A stretch of DNA of 64,000 nt, taken from assembly GCA_028281885.1 (NCBI GenBank), contig JANQJA010000008.1, forward strand, positions 372,001-436,000, in the 5' to 3' direction. The DNA is from Pseudomonadales bacterium (GTDB lineage Bacteria; Pseudomonadota; Gammaproteobacteria; Pseudomonadales; Azotimanducaceae). Of the stretch, positions 9,165 to 16,832 are shown piece by piece. The notes beneath the pieces are model-generated. The model was not told the origin of the DNA. It was given only the letters and a program-made list of their open reading frames with translations, and made no database searches. How positions within the stretch are numbered: position 1 is the first letter of the stretch; each line of letters starts with the position of its first letter. The position numbers and the translations under genes are program-made.

Positions 9165-10322
9165 ATGGATCTTGAATTTGACCAGCAGGCGGAGCAGTTT
9201 CGCGCCGAAGTTCGCAAATTCTTCGCAGAAGAGTATCCCCGCGATCTGCTCGCACGGGCTGGCAGCGGGGCGGCGCTGACCAAGAACGACCTGCAGCGTG
9301 CCGAGCGGGCACTCGCATCGAAGGGCTGGCTCTGTATCAACTGGCCGGAAGAGGCGGGTGGCCCCGGCTGGGACGTCACTCGCAAGTACATCTTTGACCA
9401 GGAAATGCAGCACGCCGGTGCAATCAGTCCGGTCCCCATGGGCGTGATCTATGTTGGCCCAGTGATCTGGGCATTCGGCACGGAAGAACAAAAAGCCCGG
9501 TGGCTGCCCGGTATTAAAGAGAGTACAACCTTCTGGGCGCAGGGCTATTCAGAACCGGAGGCGGGTTCCGATCTGGCCTCACTGCAATGCCGTGCCGAGC
9601 GTGATGGCGACGACTACGTCGTTAATGGCACCAAAATCTGGACGACGCTCGCCCAGCATGCGGACTGGATCTTTGCGCTGGTCCGCACCAGCAAGGAAGA
9701 ACGCAAGCAGCAGGGCATCACTTTCCTGTGCGCGCCGATGGATTCGCCCGGCATCACCGTGCATCCCATCATTACCATCGACGGCCGGCATCGGCTTAAC
9801 CGGGTGACCTTCGATAATGTCCGCGTGCCGGTGGAAAACCGCATCGGTGAAGAAGGTGAAGGCTGGAAATACGCCAACTTCCTCCTGGGCAACGAGCGCA
9901 CGTCCTATGCTCACGTGGCTGCCAAGCGCATGGGCATGGCATCCATCGAAGCGTTGGCATCATCGAATGAACAGTTGAAAGATGACGCTGCGTTCTGGGA
10001 TCGATTCAACGAACTCTCGATCCGCCTCGACTCACTGGATATGACCATGCTGCGTGTTTTGTCGAGCCTGGTGGATGGGGAGTCCCCGGGCAGGGAATCG
10101 TCCGTCCTCAAGATCATGGCCACCGAGATTGCTCAGAACATCTCCGAGCTGCGCATGCAGGTGTACGGTTATGAAGGTCTCGCCGTATTGGATTCGGATG
10201 CACCGAATCCAAAGGCAGCGAAAGCGATGGCGGATTACTTTGGTGGCCGTGCCCAGTCGATTTACGGCGGAGCCAACGAGATACAGAAGAACATCATTGC
10301 GCGGCGAGTTTTGGGTCTGTGA
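9165..10322 (+). CDS. Acyl-CoA dehydrogenase family protein
   Basis: A 385-residue FAD acyl-CoA dehydrogenase with the same architecture as the protein at 1003. It shows WAQGYSEPEAGSDLASL in the middle, VNGTKIWTT for FAD/substrate contact and a C-terminal YGGANEIQ with the catalytic Glu near residue 372. The ATG at 9165 is taken as the start rather than a TTG two codons earlier. The resemblance to the 1003 gene suggests related substrates. The gene follows the MFS carrier directly and converges on a family III CoA-transferase, fitting uptake, CoA transfer and dehydrogenation of one acid. Confidence 0.9.
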   Translation: MDLEFDQQAEQFRAEVRKFFAEEYPRDLLARAGSGAALTKNDLQRAERALASKGWLCINWPEEAGGPGWDVTRKYIFDQEMQHAGAISPVPMGVIYVGPVIWAFGTEEQKARWLPGIKESTTFWAQGYSEPEAGSDLASLQCRAERDGDDYVVNGTKIWTTLAQHADWIFALVRTSKEERKQQGITFLCAPMDSPGITVHPIITIDGRHRLNRVTFDNVRVPVENRIGEEGEGWKYANFLLGNERTSYAHVAAKRMGMASIEALASSNEQLKDDAAFWDRFNELSIRLDSLDMTMLRVLSSLVDGESPGRESSVLKIMATEIAQNISELRMQVYGYEGLAVLDSDAPNPKAAKAMADYFGGRAQSIYGGANEIQKNIIARRVLGL

Positions 10323-10329
10323 TCTGAGC

Positions 10330-11700
10330 CTACCAGGCAGGTGCGTGCCGGCCGAGTTCGCCCGCAGGCAGATCCCACGACATCGATAATTTTTCTGCGC
10401 GGCAGGGTGGTCGTAAACGACGACCGGGGCCCCAGCTGGTGTCCTCCAAATCGTCGAACCAGTCCGCATCAGTGGGTCTTTCGACCCGATCCTCCAGACT
10501 GCCGTTCGGACCCGCCATGACGAGTTCAGCCGTGCAGGCCAGAGCGCAGCGAACTTGCGTTCCCATGCCGGTTTTCAGTCGGGTGCGCAGTGCTCTTATG
10601 GCCGCAGTTGCCATGAGATAACCCGTGGCATGATCAAGCGCCTGCACCGGTAGCGGCAATGGTTCGTCGCCATTGGCGGCCGTCATCCCCGCATGGGCGA
10701 TGCCGCATGACATCTGTACCAGACTGTCGAATCCCCGACGGTTCACCCATGGCCCGGTCCAGCCATAGGCGTTAAGACAGACATCGATCAGGCCCGGCCT
10801 GATCTGCTGGCGTTGGTTTTGGTCAAATCCCATTCGTTCCAGCGCGTCGGCGCGGTAGCCATGTACCAGGATGTCCGCTTTGGCCAGCAGCTGCGCAAAT
10901 GTGTCGCGCCCGGCCTGTGATTTCAGGTCGATATGGGCGCATCGTTTGCCGAGCGCGACTTCCGGAATTACTCCATCTTCCCGCCACTCTTTTGGGTCGA
11001 GTCTTAATACGTCTGCTCCCCAACCGGCAAGAAATCGCGTGCAAATGGGGCCTGCCAGCACCCGCGTCAAGTCGAGCACGCGAATACCGGCGAGTGGCCG
11101 ATTGGTATCCGGTTCTGGAAGATCGCCGGGACTCTTCTCAGTTGCGATCTGTTCGATCAGCGGCTCTCGCGCCACTGCGGCTCCGTTGGGGTGCTCATGC
11201 CATGCTTGCTCGCTTCGCATCGCGGCGGCGCAGCCACCTTCAGTCACGATATCTGTTTCCAGCTGGTTGATGGTCTGCTTGCTGACCGCGGCCGCAACTT
11301 TTTCCCGTTCGCCTGTGCAATCCAGCACCTGTAACGCGGCTGCCCGATGATGAGGTGCGTTTGTGTGCAGTCGAATCCAGCCGTCGGATGCACGATAGAC
11401 GCCGGCAATGTCATCCCAGGCTGGCGGCAGCTTCCAGCCATCCGGCCGCAGCGAGCCCCGAAACCAGTACGATGCTACCCGGCGATCGACTTGAACCGCT
11501 CCTGTCGGCTCCTGACCATGTGATTCTGCCGAGAATGCAGCAATCTCTGACATTGCGCTGCCAATGCTGGCAGCGGCCAGATCGGTCACCGCGTAAATGG
11601 AAGGAAGTGCTCCCTCACCGCTTGTTTCGACATCGGGTAGCGGCGCATCACCCAGGGCGCTGCGAATCTCGCGAATAAAGTCGTTACAGGCGTCGGTCAT
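10330..11700 (-). CDS. Family III CoA-transferase (CaiB/BaiF type)
   Basis: A 456-residue enzyme that would transfer CoA between carboxylic acids through an aspartyl-CoA intermediate. The C-terminal half carries the recognisable family III stretch: PLAGIRVLDLTRVLAGP near residue 200, GADVLRLD, DLKSQAGR, ADILVHGYRADALERMG and RRGFDSLVQMSCG, whose Asp is the expected nucleophile. The N-terminal 190 residues resemble a second, shorter and more diverged copy of the fold, as in two-domain family members. It is convergent with the acyl-CoA dehydrogenase gene (7-base gap) and its start borders the AT-rich island, making it the last host-like gene on this side. Confidence 0.82.
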   Translation of the reverse strand: MTDACNDFIREIRSALGDAPLPDVETSGEGALPSIYAVTDLAAASIGSAMSEIAAFSAESHGQEPTGAVQVDRRVASYWFRGSLRPDGWKLPPAWDDIAGVYRASDGWIRLHTNAPHHRAAALQVLDCTGEREKVAAAVSKQTINQLETDIVTEGGCAAAMRSEQAWHEHPNGAAVAREPLIEQIATEKSPGDLPEPDTNRPLAGIRVLDLTRVLAGPICTRFLAGWGADVLRLDPKEWREDGVIPEVALGKRCAHIDLKSQAGRDTFAQLLAKADILVHGYRADALERMGFDQNQRQQIRPGLIDVCLNAYGWTGPWVNRRGFDSLVQMSCGIAHAGMTAANGDEPLPLPVQALDHATGYLMATAAIRALRTRLKTGMGTQVRCALACTAELVMAGPNGSLEDRVERPTDADWFDDLEDTSWGPGRRLRPPCRAEKLSMSWDLPAGELGRHAPAW

Positions 11701-12002
11701 GAACTTTGGTCTATTAGATTCCCAGGTTAGCTCTCGATGAGATTTACTCTGGCACTTTACTCTGACCCCTTAGATTTCAAGAGTAATTCTCAAAGACGAG
11801 TCTTGCCTTCGTAGCTTCTGCCTCTAGCTGCTGTCGATCCATCCGTGACCTACATCAAATTAAATAGCGAAGTCGTTCTAGCGCGACGATTGCGGCAGCA
11901 AGCGGCGTTATATGTTGCTTTATCGGGTTCAACTTCATGTTGGGCGATTCCGTGGCAAAAAAAGACCCGCTCTGAGGCGGGCCTTCCTTGAACTAAACAT
12001 CC
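11701..12002. other. Intergenic segment at the edge of the cassette island
   Basis: No gene is visible. Two direct copies of TTTACTCTG (11743-11751 and 11756-11764) are followed by ACCCC, a wording seen in dispersed REP-like sequences. On the minus strand CATATAACGCCGCTTGCTG near 11897-11915 looks like the first arm of an integron attC, but no matching second arm follows, so it is at most a remnant. A terminator occupies the end next to 12003. Confidence 0.4.
11957..11983 (-). terminator. Intrinsic terminator of the toxin-antitoxin operon
   Basis: Read on the minus strand, GGCCCGCC-TCAGA-GCGGGTC is followed by seven T residues (top-strand A run 11957-11963). It lies about 20 bases after the stop of the antitoxin gene, exactly where that operon should end. 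Confidence 0.85.
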
Positions 12003-12515
12003 TTAAGCTGCTTCAGCCTTCTGCCTCCAATGTTCATTAAGACAGAATTGTACAGGACGCGTGCCTATTTCATCGACACTATCCAACTGCTCAAGTTGAA
12101 CCTTGAGGAAATCAACTAACTCACTCACTTCTTCTTCGTCCATACAATGAACAAGGAACAATATCCGTAGAAGTTTCTCTTCAGCGGCAGGAAGTTCACT
12201 AGTTCCTTTCTCCCAACGCGCAACAGACTGGCTATTCTTACCAAGCGCGCTAGCAAGTTCAGCCTGCGTTAGGTCCATTGTATTACGCAGAAAACGTAGT
12301 TCCTGCGGTGAAAGCGCTTTACGCTCAGTTACAAGATGTTTGCCTATAGCACAATGCAGGCCATCAATGTTTTTGATTGTTACATACTCTTCGCCATCGC
12401 GCTCATCAATGGTGTATCCATTCAATAGATAGATGCCATCAAGACCACATGCACCATAAAGGTAGGGCTTTGAATCTGTAACACTTTCTCCTGAAAGAAC
12501 AAAGCTATTACTCAT
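12003..12515 (-). CDS. HTH antitoxin of a DUF4258-type toxin-antitoxin pair
   Basis: About 170 residues. The N-terminal half (YLYGACGLDGIYLLNGYTI, then VTIKNIDGLHCAIG) is the domain typical of MqsA-like antitoxins that pair with DUF4258 toxins, but the zinc-binding CxxC pairs of MqsA are absent. The middle holds an XRE helix-turn-helix (LTQAELASALGKNSQSVARW). Such proteins neutralise the toxin and repress their own promoter. GGGAGG lies upstream of the ATG at 12515, which overlaps the toxin stop as ATGA; a start 15 bases earlier is less likely. Toxin first, antitoxin second is the MqsRA/HigBA order. Base composition is visibly AT-richer than the catabolic genes. Confidence 0.78.
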   Translation of the reverse strand: MSNSFVLSGESVTDSKPYLYGACGLDGIYLLNGYTIDERDGEEYVTIKNIDGLHCAIGKHLVTERKALSPQELRFLRNTMDLTQAELASALGKNSQSVARWEKGTSELPAAEEKLLRILFLVHCMDEEEVSELVDFLKVQLEQLDSVDEIGTRPVQFCLNEHWRQKAEAA

Positions 12516-12853
12516 TTCAAATCCTCCCATTCGGCAGTTTTGACGAAAATTCGTTGTCCCTGTATCACCACAGTCACAACACCCACATCGCGGTTGCCTT
12601 TAATCCTTGCAACCACCTTAACCTTCCATTCTCCTTGATCATTTCCTGGTTCAATTTCTCCATCGATATCTCCTGTTCTCAGGACACGCAGCGCATCCAA
12701 TGTCGAAATCCCACGCTCTGCCATGCGGCTAAGCGCATGGCGGGACCAAGAGACATTTGACGAGTCTTCCGACAACCGACGAATCGTCGAGTTCAGCTCA
12801 CCAGCTGAAGGCTTAAACTGAACCACGTTTTCGGCATTGGGCTTTCTGTCCAT
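12512..12853 (-). CDS. DUF4258 domain toxin
   Basis: A 113-residue protein resembling the DUF4258 family, whose fold is related to RelE/BrnT/MqsR-type toxins that usually cleave RNA. The signature is SRHALSRMAERGISTLDALRVLRTGDI near residues 37-63, followed by beta-rich stretches (WKVKVVARIKG, VGVVTVVIQGQRIFVKTAEW). The catalytic mechanism has not been assigned from the sequence. It overlaps the antitoxin gene by 4 bases, which supports coupled translation. The probable -10 ends about 9 bases before the ATG, so the mRNA would be almost leaderless. Confidence 0.75.
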   Translation of the reverse strand: MDRKPNAENVVQFKPSAGELNSTIRRLSEDSSNVSWSRHALSRMAERGISTLDALRVLRTGDIDGEIEPGNDQGEWKVKVVARIKGNRDVGVVTVVIQGQRIFVKTAEWEDLK

Positions 12854-12854
12854 G

Positions 12855-12889
12855 ACCTATCATTATGATAGGTAAATTAGAATTGTCAA
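12855..12889 (-). promoter_or_regulatory. Toxin-antitoxin promoter with overlapping palindromic operator
   Basis: On the minus strand TTGACA (12889-12884) and CATAAT (12867-12862) are 16 bp apart. The perfect 19-bp palindrome acctatcattatgataggt (12855-12873) covers the -10 and runs to two bases from the toxin ATG. It has the ACCT...AGGT form that MqsA/HigA-type repressors recognise. Binding by the antitoxin would block RNA polymerase directly. Confidence 0.75.
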
Positions 12890-13027
12890 CATCAGTGACT
12901 TGTCCCTAACAGTCTGATAATTATGTGTTTTTTTCATAGCGTCAGTGACGCTCAAGTCAGCGGTTGCGCAAGCAGTGGACGTGACAGGTTCCTTCGTCTG
13001 CTTCAATATCATGTATGTGCGGGCAGC

Positions 13028-13537
13028 TCACTTGGCATTGTCGGCACTGAAGGAATAGTCGCCTGCATCAATTTTCTTCTGCGCCGCTACAAAAAACCTC
13101 TCTGGAGGTGTTATAGAATTTGCTCTTGCGGCGTCCATTCGATCCATTAGACCTTCAAAGGTTGCTTCGAACTCTTCGAATTCGCCTAGAGATTTGACTT
13201 CGGCCGTTTGGCGGAATCGATCCTGTAGGCCCTTAAACTCTGCGGCAATCTTAGACATTTCTTCGATACTCATATTCATGTCCAGTGCCACGAAGAGAGC
13301 TGGGAAAATGCCAGCACCCAAAGCACACACTGCAGTAAACCATGTAAAGAGTTCATTGTGGGGATCATCTAAGACGGACCATCCCGCGAGCGCCCCAAGC
13401 AAAACTGGTGCAGTAACAAAGAACTTGCGCCATCGCCTCGCACTTCGAAGCCAGAGATAAAGGCTCACGGACGTATACAAGCATGACTCAGCTTGTCGCA
13501 AGCATTCCTTTTTGAGGGCATCACTTTTTTCAGTCAC
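13028..13537 (-). CDS. SLATT domain two-TM effector (CBASS-like)
   Basis: A 169-residue membrane protein with the SLATT layout: an N-terminal helix with a Cys-Leu-Tyr-Thr-Ser stretch (residues 10-32), an Arg-rich turn (RSARRWRK), TM helix 1 at about 39-55, a short loop with DDPHNE, TM helix 2 at about 63-85, then a cytosolic helical tail. SLATT proteins are predicted pore-forming effectors, activated in cis by nucleotide-second-messenger or SLOG proteins. It starts with GTG and overlaps the CD-NTase gene by 8 bases. The pair resembles a minimal type I CBASS anti-phage module in which a cyclic oligonucleotide opens a membrane pore and kills the infected cell. Confidence 0.8.
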   Translation of the reverse strand: MTEKSDALKKECLRQAESCLYTSVSLYLWLRSARRWRKFFVTAPVLLGALAGWSVLDDPHNELFTWFTAVCALGAGIFPALFVALDMNMSIEEMSKIAAEFKGLQDRFRQTAEVKSLGEFEEFEATFEGLMDRMDAARANSITPPERFFVAAQKKIDAGDYSFSADNAK

Positions 13538-14420
13538 GAGGATCTACCAATATCATTGTGCCAAAGATCTTCTGCCACTCTTCCCCAGCATGAATCACCA
13601 TGTCGTTGTACTCATACGAACACGCGGACAAGGCGTTCGAGTGTGCGTTATGAGCCTTACTAAGCCAAGCATCTCCTAACGCAATCGTGTCGTATGTTCC
13701 TGGGACAACCACATAGCCGTTGCACTTTGCTATCAGAAACGAAAAGAAGTCTCGATGGAACCAGTCGTAATAGAAGTAGCCTTGAAGGCGATGGGCGTAC
13801 GCCAACAGAAATTCATTTGCCAGTAGTTCCAGATAGAAAGACTTCAAGGGAACATTGCAATGAGATTGCCATGCCTTCAGCATCATGACTAGCGGGCGCA
13901 GATTATTGTTGCAAGCGCCTTGCGTCGAAGACACTTGCTCAATTTCCGCTTGCGGGTCCGCAACCATGTACCTGCCACCAGACTTAGTATCACAAATCCA
14001 GTACTGGCCGGATGTTAGAAGAAAAGCAGGCACCACCTCCACACTCATCCGATTAAATGCAACGAGTACCACGGGTCCATCACCTTTGATTTTGGTTCCT
14101 GGATAGGTTTGTTGGAGCACGGCACGAACTTCCTGAAGAAGCTGTGACTGTCGGTTCCCAGAATGTTGCTCAAACCGATTGTAGACTTCAATCGGAAGGA
14201 TGAAGTAGATGTCGATGTCACGAGGGGGGCGCATCCTCGTCCACTTGCCCCAAGATCCTGTCAGAAAACTATTATCAGTTTCGGAGCTGTAGCCATAGTA
14301 GTGAGTGTTTAAGGACTTCCGAACTCCCTCATGATGAGATGTACCCTCTTCAACCTGACCGTCGGTAAGGCGAAGGTTCTCGTGAAACTTCTTGAATCTT
14401 TGAGTAACAGCTATCCACAT
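13530..14420 (-). CDS. SMODS-type CD-NTase (cyclic oligonucleotide synthase)
   Basis: A 296-residue nucleotidyltransferase of the CD-NTase/SMODS group, expected to make a cyclic di- or trinucleotide signal on phage infection. The GS motif (GSWGKWTRMRPP) is at residues 55-66, the metal-binding pair is Asp68/Asp70 (RDIDIYFILP), and the third acid position is Glu128 in SVEVVPAF, where most relatives have Asp. An LRPLVMMLKAWQ helix near 175-190 is typical of the alpha-helical half. AAGGA precedes the ATG at 14420. The gene starts about 33 bases after the recombination end of the attC site, the usual position for the first gene of an integron cassette. Confidence 0.85.
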   Translation of the reverse strand: MWIAVTQRFKKFHENLRLTDGQVEEGTSHHEGVRKSLNTHYYGYSSETDNSFLTGSWGKWTRMRPPRDIDIYFILPIEVYNRFEQHSGNRQSQLLQEVRAVLQQTYPGTKIKGDGPVVLVAFNRMSVEVVPAFLLTSGQYWICDTKSGGRYMVADPQAEIEQVSSTQGACNNNLRPLVMMLKAWQSHCNVPLKSFYLELLANEFLLAYAHRLQGYFYYDWFHRDFFSFLIAKCNGYVVVPGTYDTIALGDAWLSKAHNAHSNALSACSYEYNDMVIHAGEEWQKIFGTMILVDPRD

Positions 14421-14452
14421 ACGCTCATCCTTGAGGTCGCGCGGCTAGGTTG

Positions 14453-14529
14453 CCACATAACACCCAGTTAAGCGGTGTGCCACGTCCGAGGCCTGGCCTG
14501 CGGCCGGCTTAAACTGCATGTTATGTGCC
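14453..14529 (-). repeat. Integron attC recombination site
   Basis: The 77-bp site has outer arms CACATAAC (14454-14461) and GTTATGTG (14520-14527), which are perfect inverted repeats. Inner arms are AGTTAAGC-GG and CCGGCTTAAACT, which pair except for one extra T. That unpaired base lies in the arm that would be L'' if the site is read on the minus strand, so the site points the same way as the genes. It starts about 10 bases after the stop of the 14538 gene and ends 33 bases before the CD-NTase ATG, the expected cassette geometry. No integrase gene occurs in the window. Confidence 0.82.
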
Positions 14530-14537
14530 TACTACAC

Positions 14538-15095
14538 CTAAAAACTAAAGGATGTTATGAGCAGAACACCTCCTTGCGACGTTTCTTTGAACCTCACGGC
14601 AGTTTCTCCTGCAGGAGGCGCTTCGTTTTCTACAAAGCCGTCGCCCAATATCTGAACTCGAGGATCTACTGCATAACCCAAACCAAGATTCCAACTACCG
14701 CTGGAGTCAGGGCGCTTGAAGCCAATCATCACACCACCACCGATCGTTTCAATAATCTCGTCAGTACCAGGCTGAAGTGCAATGAACGGGCCGATGCCCC
14801 ACGCACCTGAATCTCTACCTAAGAACTTGTTGTTTGGGGTGAAGAAGTAGTGGCTTTCGAGCATTATTCTCGCTCGGTCGTTTGACTCTTTGTCTACTCT
14901 GACGATGCTGCTCGTAACCCCATTCTCCGTGCTCTGGATGATCTGCGCAGCATCTATCCTACTGTTCGAGCCGGTATCAAGGGTCAGAGAGATTCCGACG
15001 CCAAAGTTCAAGCCGGCAAACTGACGTTGGTCATCTTGAGCAAAACTGAATAGAGGAATTGCGAGAATCACGAGGGTTGTTAACTTAAGGGGCAT
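14538..15095 (-). CDS. Small exported protein, possible outer-membrane barrel
   Basis: I do not recognise the family. From the ATG at 15095 (GGAGGTAAGG upstream) the protein is 185 residues with a signal peptide (MPLKLTTLVILAIPLFSFA). The rest alternates hydrophobic and polar residues in short strands, with several Gly-rich turns (GGGVMIGFKRP, GSWNLGLGYAVDP), and ends in ...LITSFSF, a terminal Phe as in small outer-membrane beta-barrels. It sits directly before the attC site and so forms a cassette of its own. Base composition is AT-rich like the rest of the island. Confidence 0.6.
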   Translation of the reverse strand: MPLKLTTLVILAIPLFSFAQDDQRQFAGLNFGVGISLTLDTGSNSRIDAAQIIQSTENGVTSSIVRVDKESNDRARIMLESHYFFTPNNKFLGRDSGAWGIGPFIALQPGTDEIIETIGGGVMIGFKRPDSSGSWNLGLGYAVDPRVQILGDGFVENEAPPAGETAVRFKETSQGGVLLITSFSF

Positions 15096-15210
15096 CCTTA
15101 CCTCCAAGGCATATTTGTCGGAGTGGCAAGGCTACTAGATGCTCACCGTTTCAGCCAAGTCGAATCAGATTAGCGTTTAGGTACAATCCCTCCGAAAATA
15201 CATAACACGT

Positions 15211-15387
15211 ATTAGGTGGAACTTTTCCACCTAGACTTGAAACAGCATCAGAATCTGAACGGAAACAACATGTTGCAACACTACGTTCAATTTTTGAGCA
15301 ACGTTGCTCAGGAGAGATGCGAATATTCGACATGGACATTGTCCACCTAATCCGGCGTAACGTGGACATTATCCACATAACGCCGGA
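15211..15387. repeat. Cluster of related palindromic units upstream of the cassette genes
   Basis: Three related units lie here. Unit C (15213-15233) is a 9-bp perfect hairpin, arms TAGGTGGAA and TTCCACCTA with a 3-base loop. Units A (15333-15350) and B (15363-15380) are direct repeats, TGGACATTRTCCACMTAA, 30 bp apart, each itself nearly palindromic. ATTAGGTGGA at 15211 and its complement TCCACCTAAT at 15342-15351 face each other, so the 141 bp between look like a small element with terminal inverted repeats. Unit B also contains CCACATAAC, identical to the attC end at 14453-14461. The rest of the gap 15096-15478 shows no gene. Confidence 0.6.
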
Positions 15388-15478
15388 AAAAATAGACTTT
15401 CCCAACTATCCGGTCATCGCTTGATCAGAATTTGATCAACTGAGTTCAATTGCTCATTCGAGTGAGCTAACGAAATAA

Positions 15479-16678
15479 CTAAGCCGCACGCTCAAAAATG
15501 GCTGCAATTCCCTGACCGCCGCCGATGCACATGGTTTCCAGCGCGTACTTGCCTTTGCGGCGTTCCAGTTCGTTCAGCATGGTGGCCAGTATGCGTCCAC
15601 CAGTGGCACCGATCGGATGACCGAGTGAAATACCGGAGCCGTTCACGTTGAGGCGGTCCGGGTCATGCCATCCCCAGCCTTTCAAGACGGCCAGGACCTG
15701 TGGTGCAAAGGCTTCATTCAGTTCGACCAGGTCCATGTCGTCGAAGCTCAGCCCGGTGCGCTTGAATAGTTTCTCTACCGCCGGGACCGGGCCGATGCCC
15801 ATGGTGGCCGGATGACAACCGACAGCCGCCCAGCTGACGAACCAGGCGGCGGGGTCCAGTTTCAGTTCTTGTAGTTTGTCTTCAGCGACGATGAGGCACG
15901 CGGCAGCGGCATCGTTTTGCTGCGAGGCATTGCCAGCGGTGACCACACCGTCCGGCTGGATCGGCCTCAGTTTGCTTAAAGATTCTGCGGTGGTGCCCTC
16001 ACGGACGCCTTCATCCATGTTGAAGGTGATGGGGTCGGCCTTGCGCTGGGGGACTTCGATGGTGACCAGTTCGCTGTCGAACTTGCCTTCTTTCCAGGCT
16101 GCGGCGGCACGCTGTTGCGAGCGGGCCGCAAACTCATCGGCCTCTTCGCGGCTGATCTGATATTCCTTGGCGAGGTTTTCGGCCGTTTCGATCATGCCGG
16201 AGATGTGGCCGAATCGGGCTTCCGGTTGTGAGCGCACCCGGCCCCGTTCGAGCCGGTCATGCAGTGTGACCGCGCCGCCACGGGCGCCGCCGCGCATGGC
16301 GGTGGTGTAGTATTCCACGTTGCTCATGCTTTCCGCGCCGCCGGCGATGACCACATCGGCAACCCCGGTCTGCACCATCATGGCGGCATTGGCAATTGCC
16401 TGAACGCCGCTGCCGCAGCGCCGGTCAACCTGGGTGCCGGGCACGGCGAGTGGCAGGTCGGCGGCCAGCGCCACCCATCGACCGATGCAGGGTGCTTCGC
16501 CGCTTGGATAACCCTGCGCGAACGAGACTTCATCGATGCGTTCCGGATCAATGCCGGTTCGCGCCACCAGTTCGCGCACGACGATGGCGCCCAGGTCTTC
16601 GGCGTTGAATCCGCTGAGTGTGCCAAGGTATTTCCCAACGGCGGTTCGCAGTGGCGAAACAATAGCAGCCCTTCTCAT
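15479..16678 (-). CDS. Thiolase (acetyl-CoA acyltransferase)
   Basis: A 399-residue thiolase that would cleave 3-ketoacyl-CoA at the end of beta-oxidation or condense acetyl-CoA units. The nucleophile Cys lies in DRRCGSGVQAI near residue 90, the His of NGSGISLGHPIGATGGR lies in the third quarter, and the C-terminal CIGGGQG carries the second catalytic Cys. The length is typical. The ATG at 16678 follows AGGAGC; an extension upstream is Arg/His-rich and unlike the family. It is divergent from the MBL hydrolase gene with 154 bp between. It complements the acyl-CoA dehydrogenases and CoA-transferase elsewhere in the window. Confidence 0.92.
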   Translation of the reverse strand: MRRAAIVSPLRTAVGKYLGTLSGFNAEDLGAIVVRELVARTGIDPERIDEVSFAQGYPSGEAPCIGRWVALAADLPLAVPGTQVDRRCGSGVQAIANAAMMVQTGVADVVIAGGAESMSNVEYYTTAMRGGARGGAVTLHDRLERGRVRSQPEARFGHISGMIETAENLAKEYQISREEADEFAARSQQRAAAAWKEGKFDSELVTIEVPQRKADPITFNMDEGVREGTTAESLSKLRPIQPDGVVTAGNASQQNDAAAACLIVAEDKLQELKLDPAAWFVSWAAVGCHPATMGIGPVPAVEKLFKRTGLSFDDMDLVELNEAFAPQVLAVLKGWGWHDPDRLNVNGSGISLGHPIGATGGRILATMLNELERRKGKYALETMCIGGGQGIAAIFERAA

Positions 16679-16832
16679 ATGGCGCGCTCCTGAACTGGTA
16701 CGATGGCGCCAGAATACACTATGGGATTGGCCTGCTTTATCCTTACGATGCGAATGGCGATCAGGCAGATGCCGGGTCGGATGCAATCTCAGGTGAAATC
16801 TCCGATCATGGTGGCAGTAGCGGAGGACAGAC

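Noticed and set aside
11840-11950. attC remnant near the terminator of the toxin-antitoxin operon
   Set aside because: Only one arm resembles attC (CATATAACGCC on the minus strand); without its partner the call is too weak.
12860-13027. Possible second attC between the SLATT gene and the toxin-antitoxin operon
   Set aside because: GCGTCA/TGACGC forms a short hairpin and CCCTAAC occurs, but outer and inner arms do not pair as in an attC, so I do not call one.
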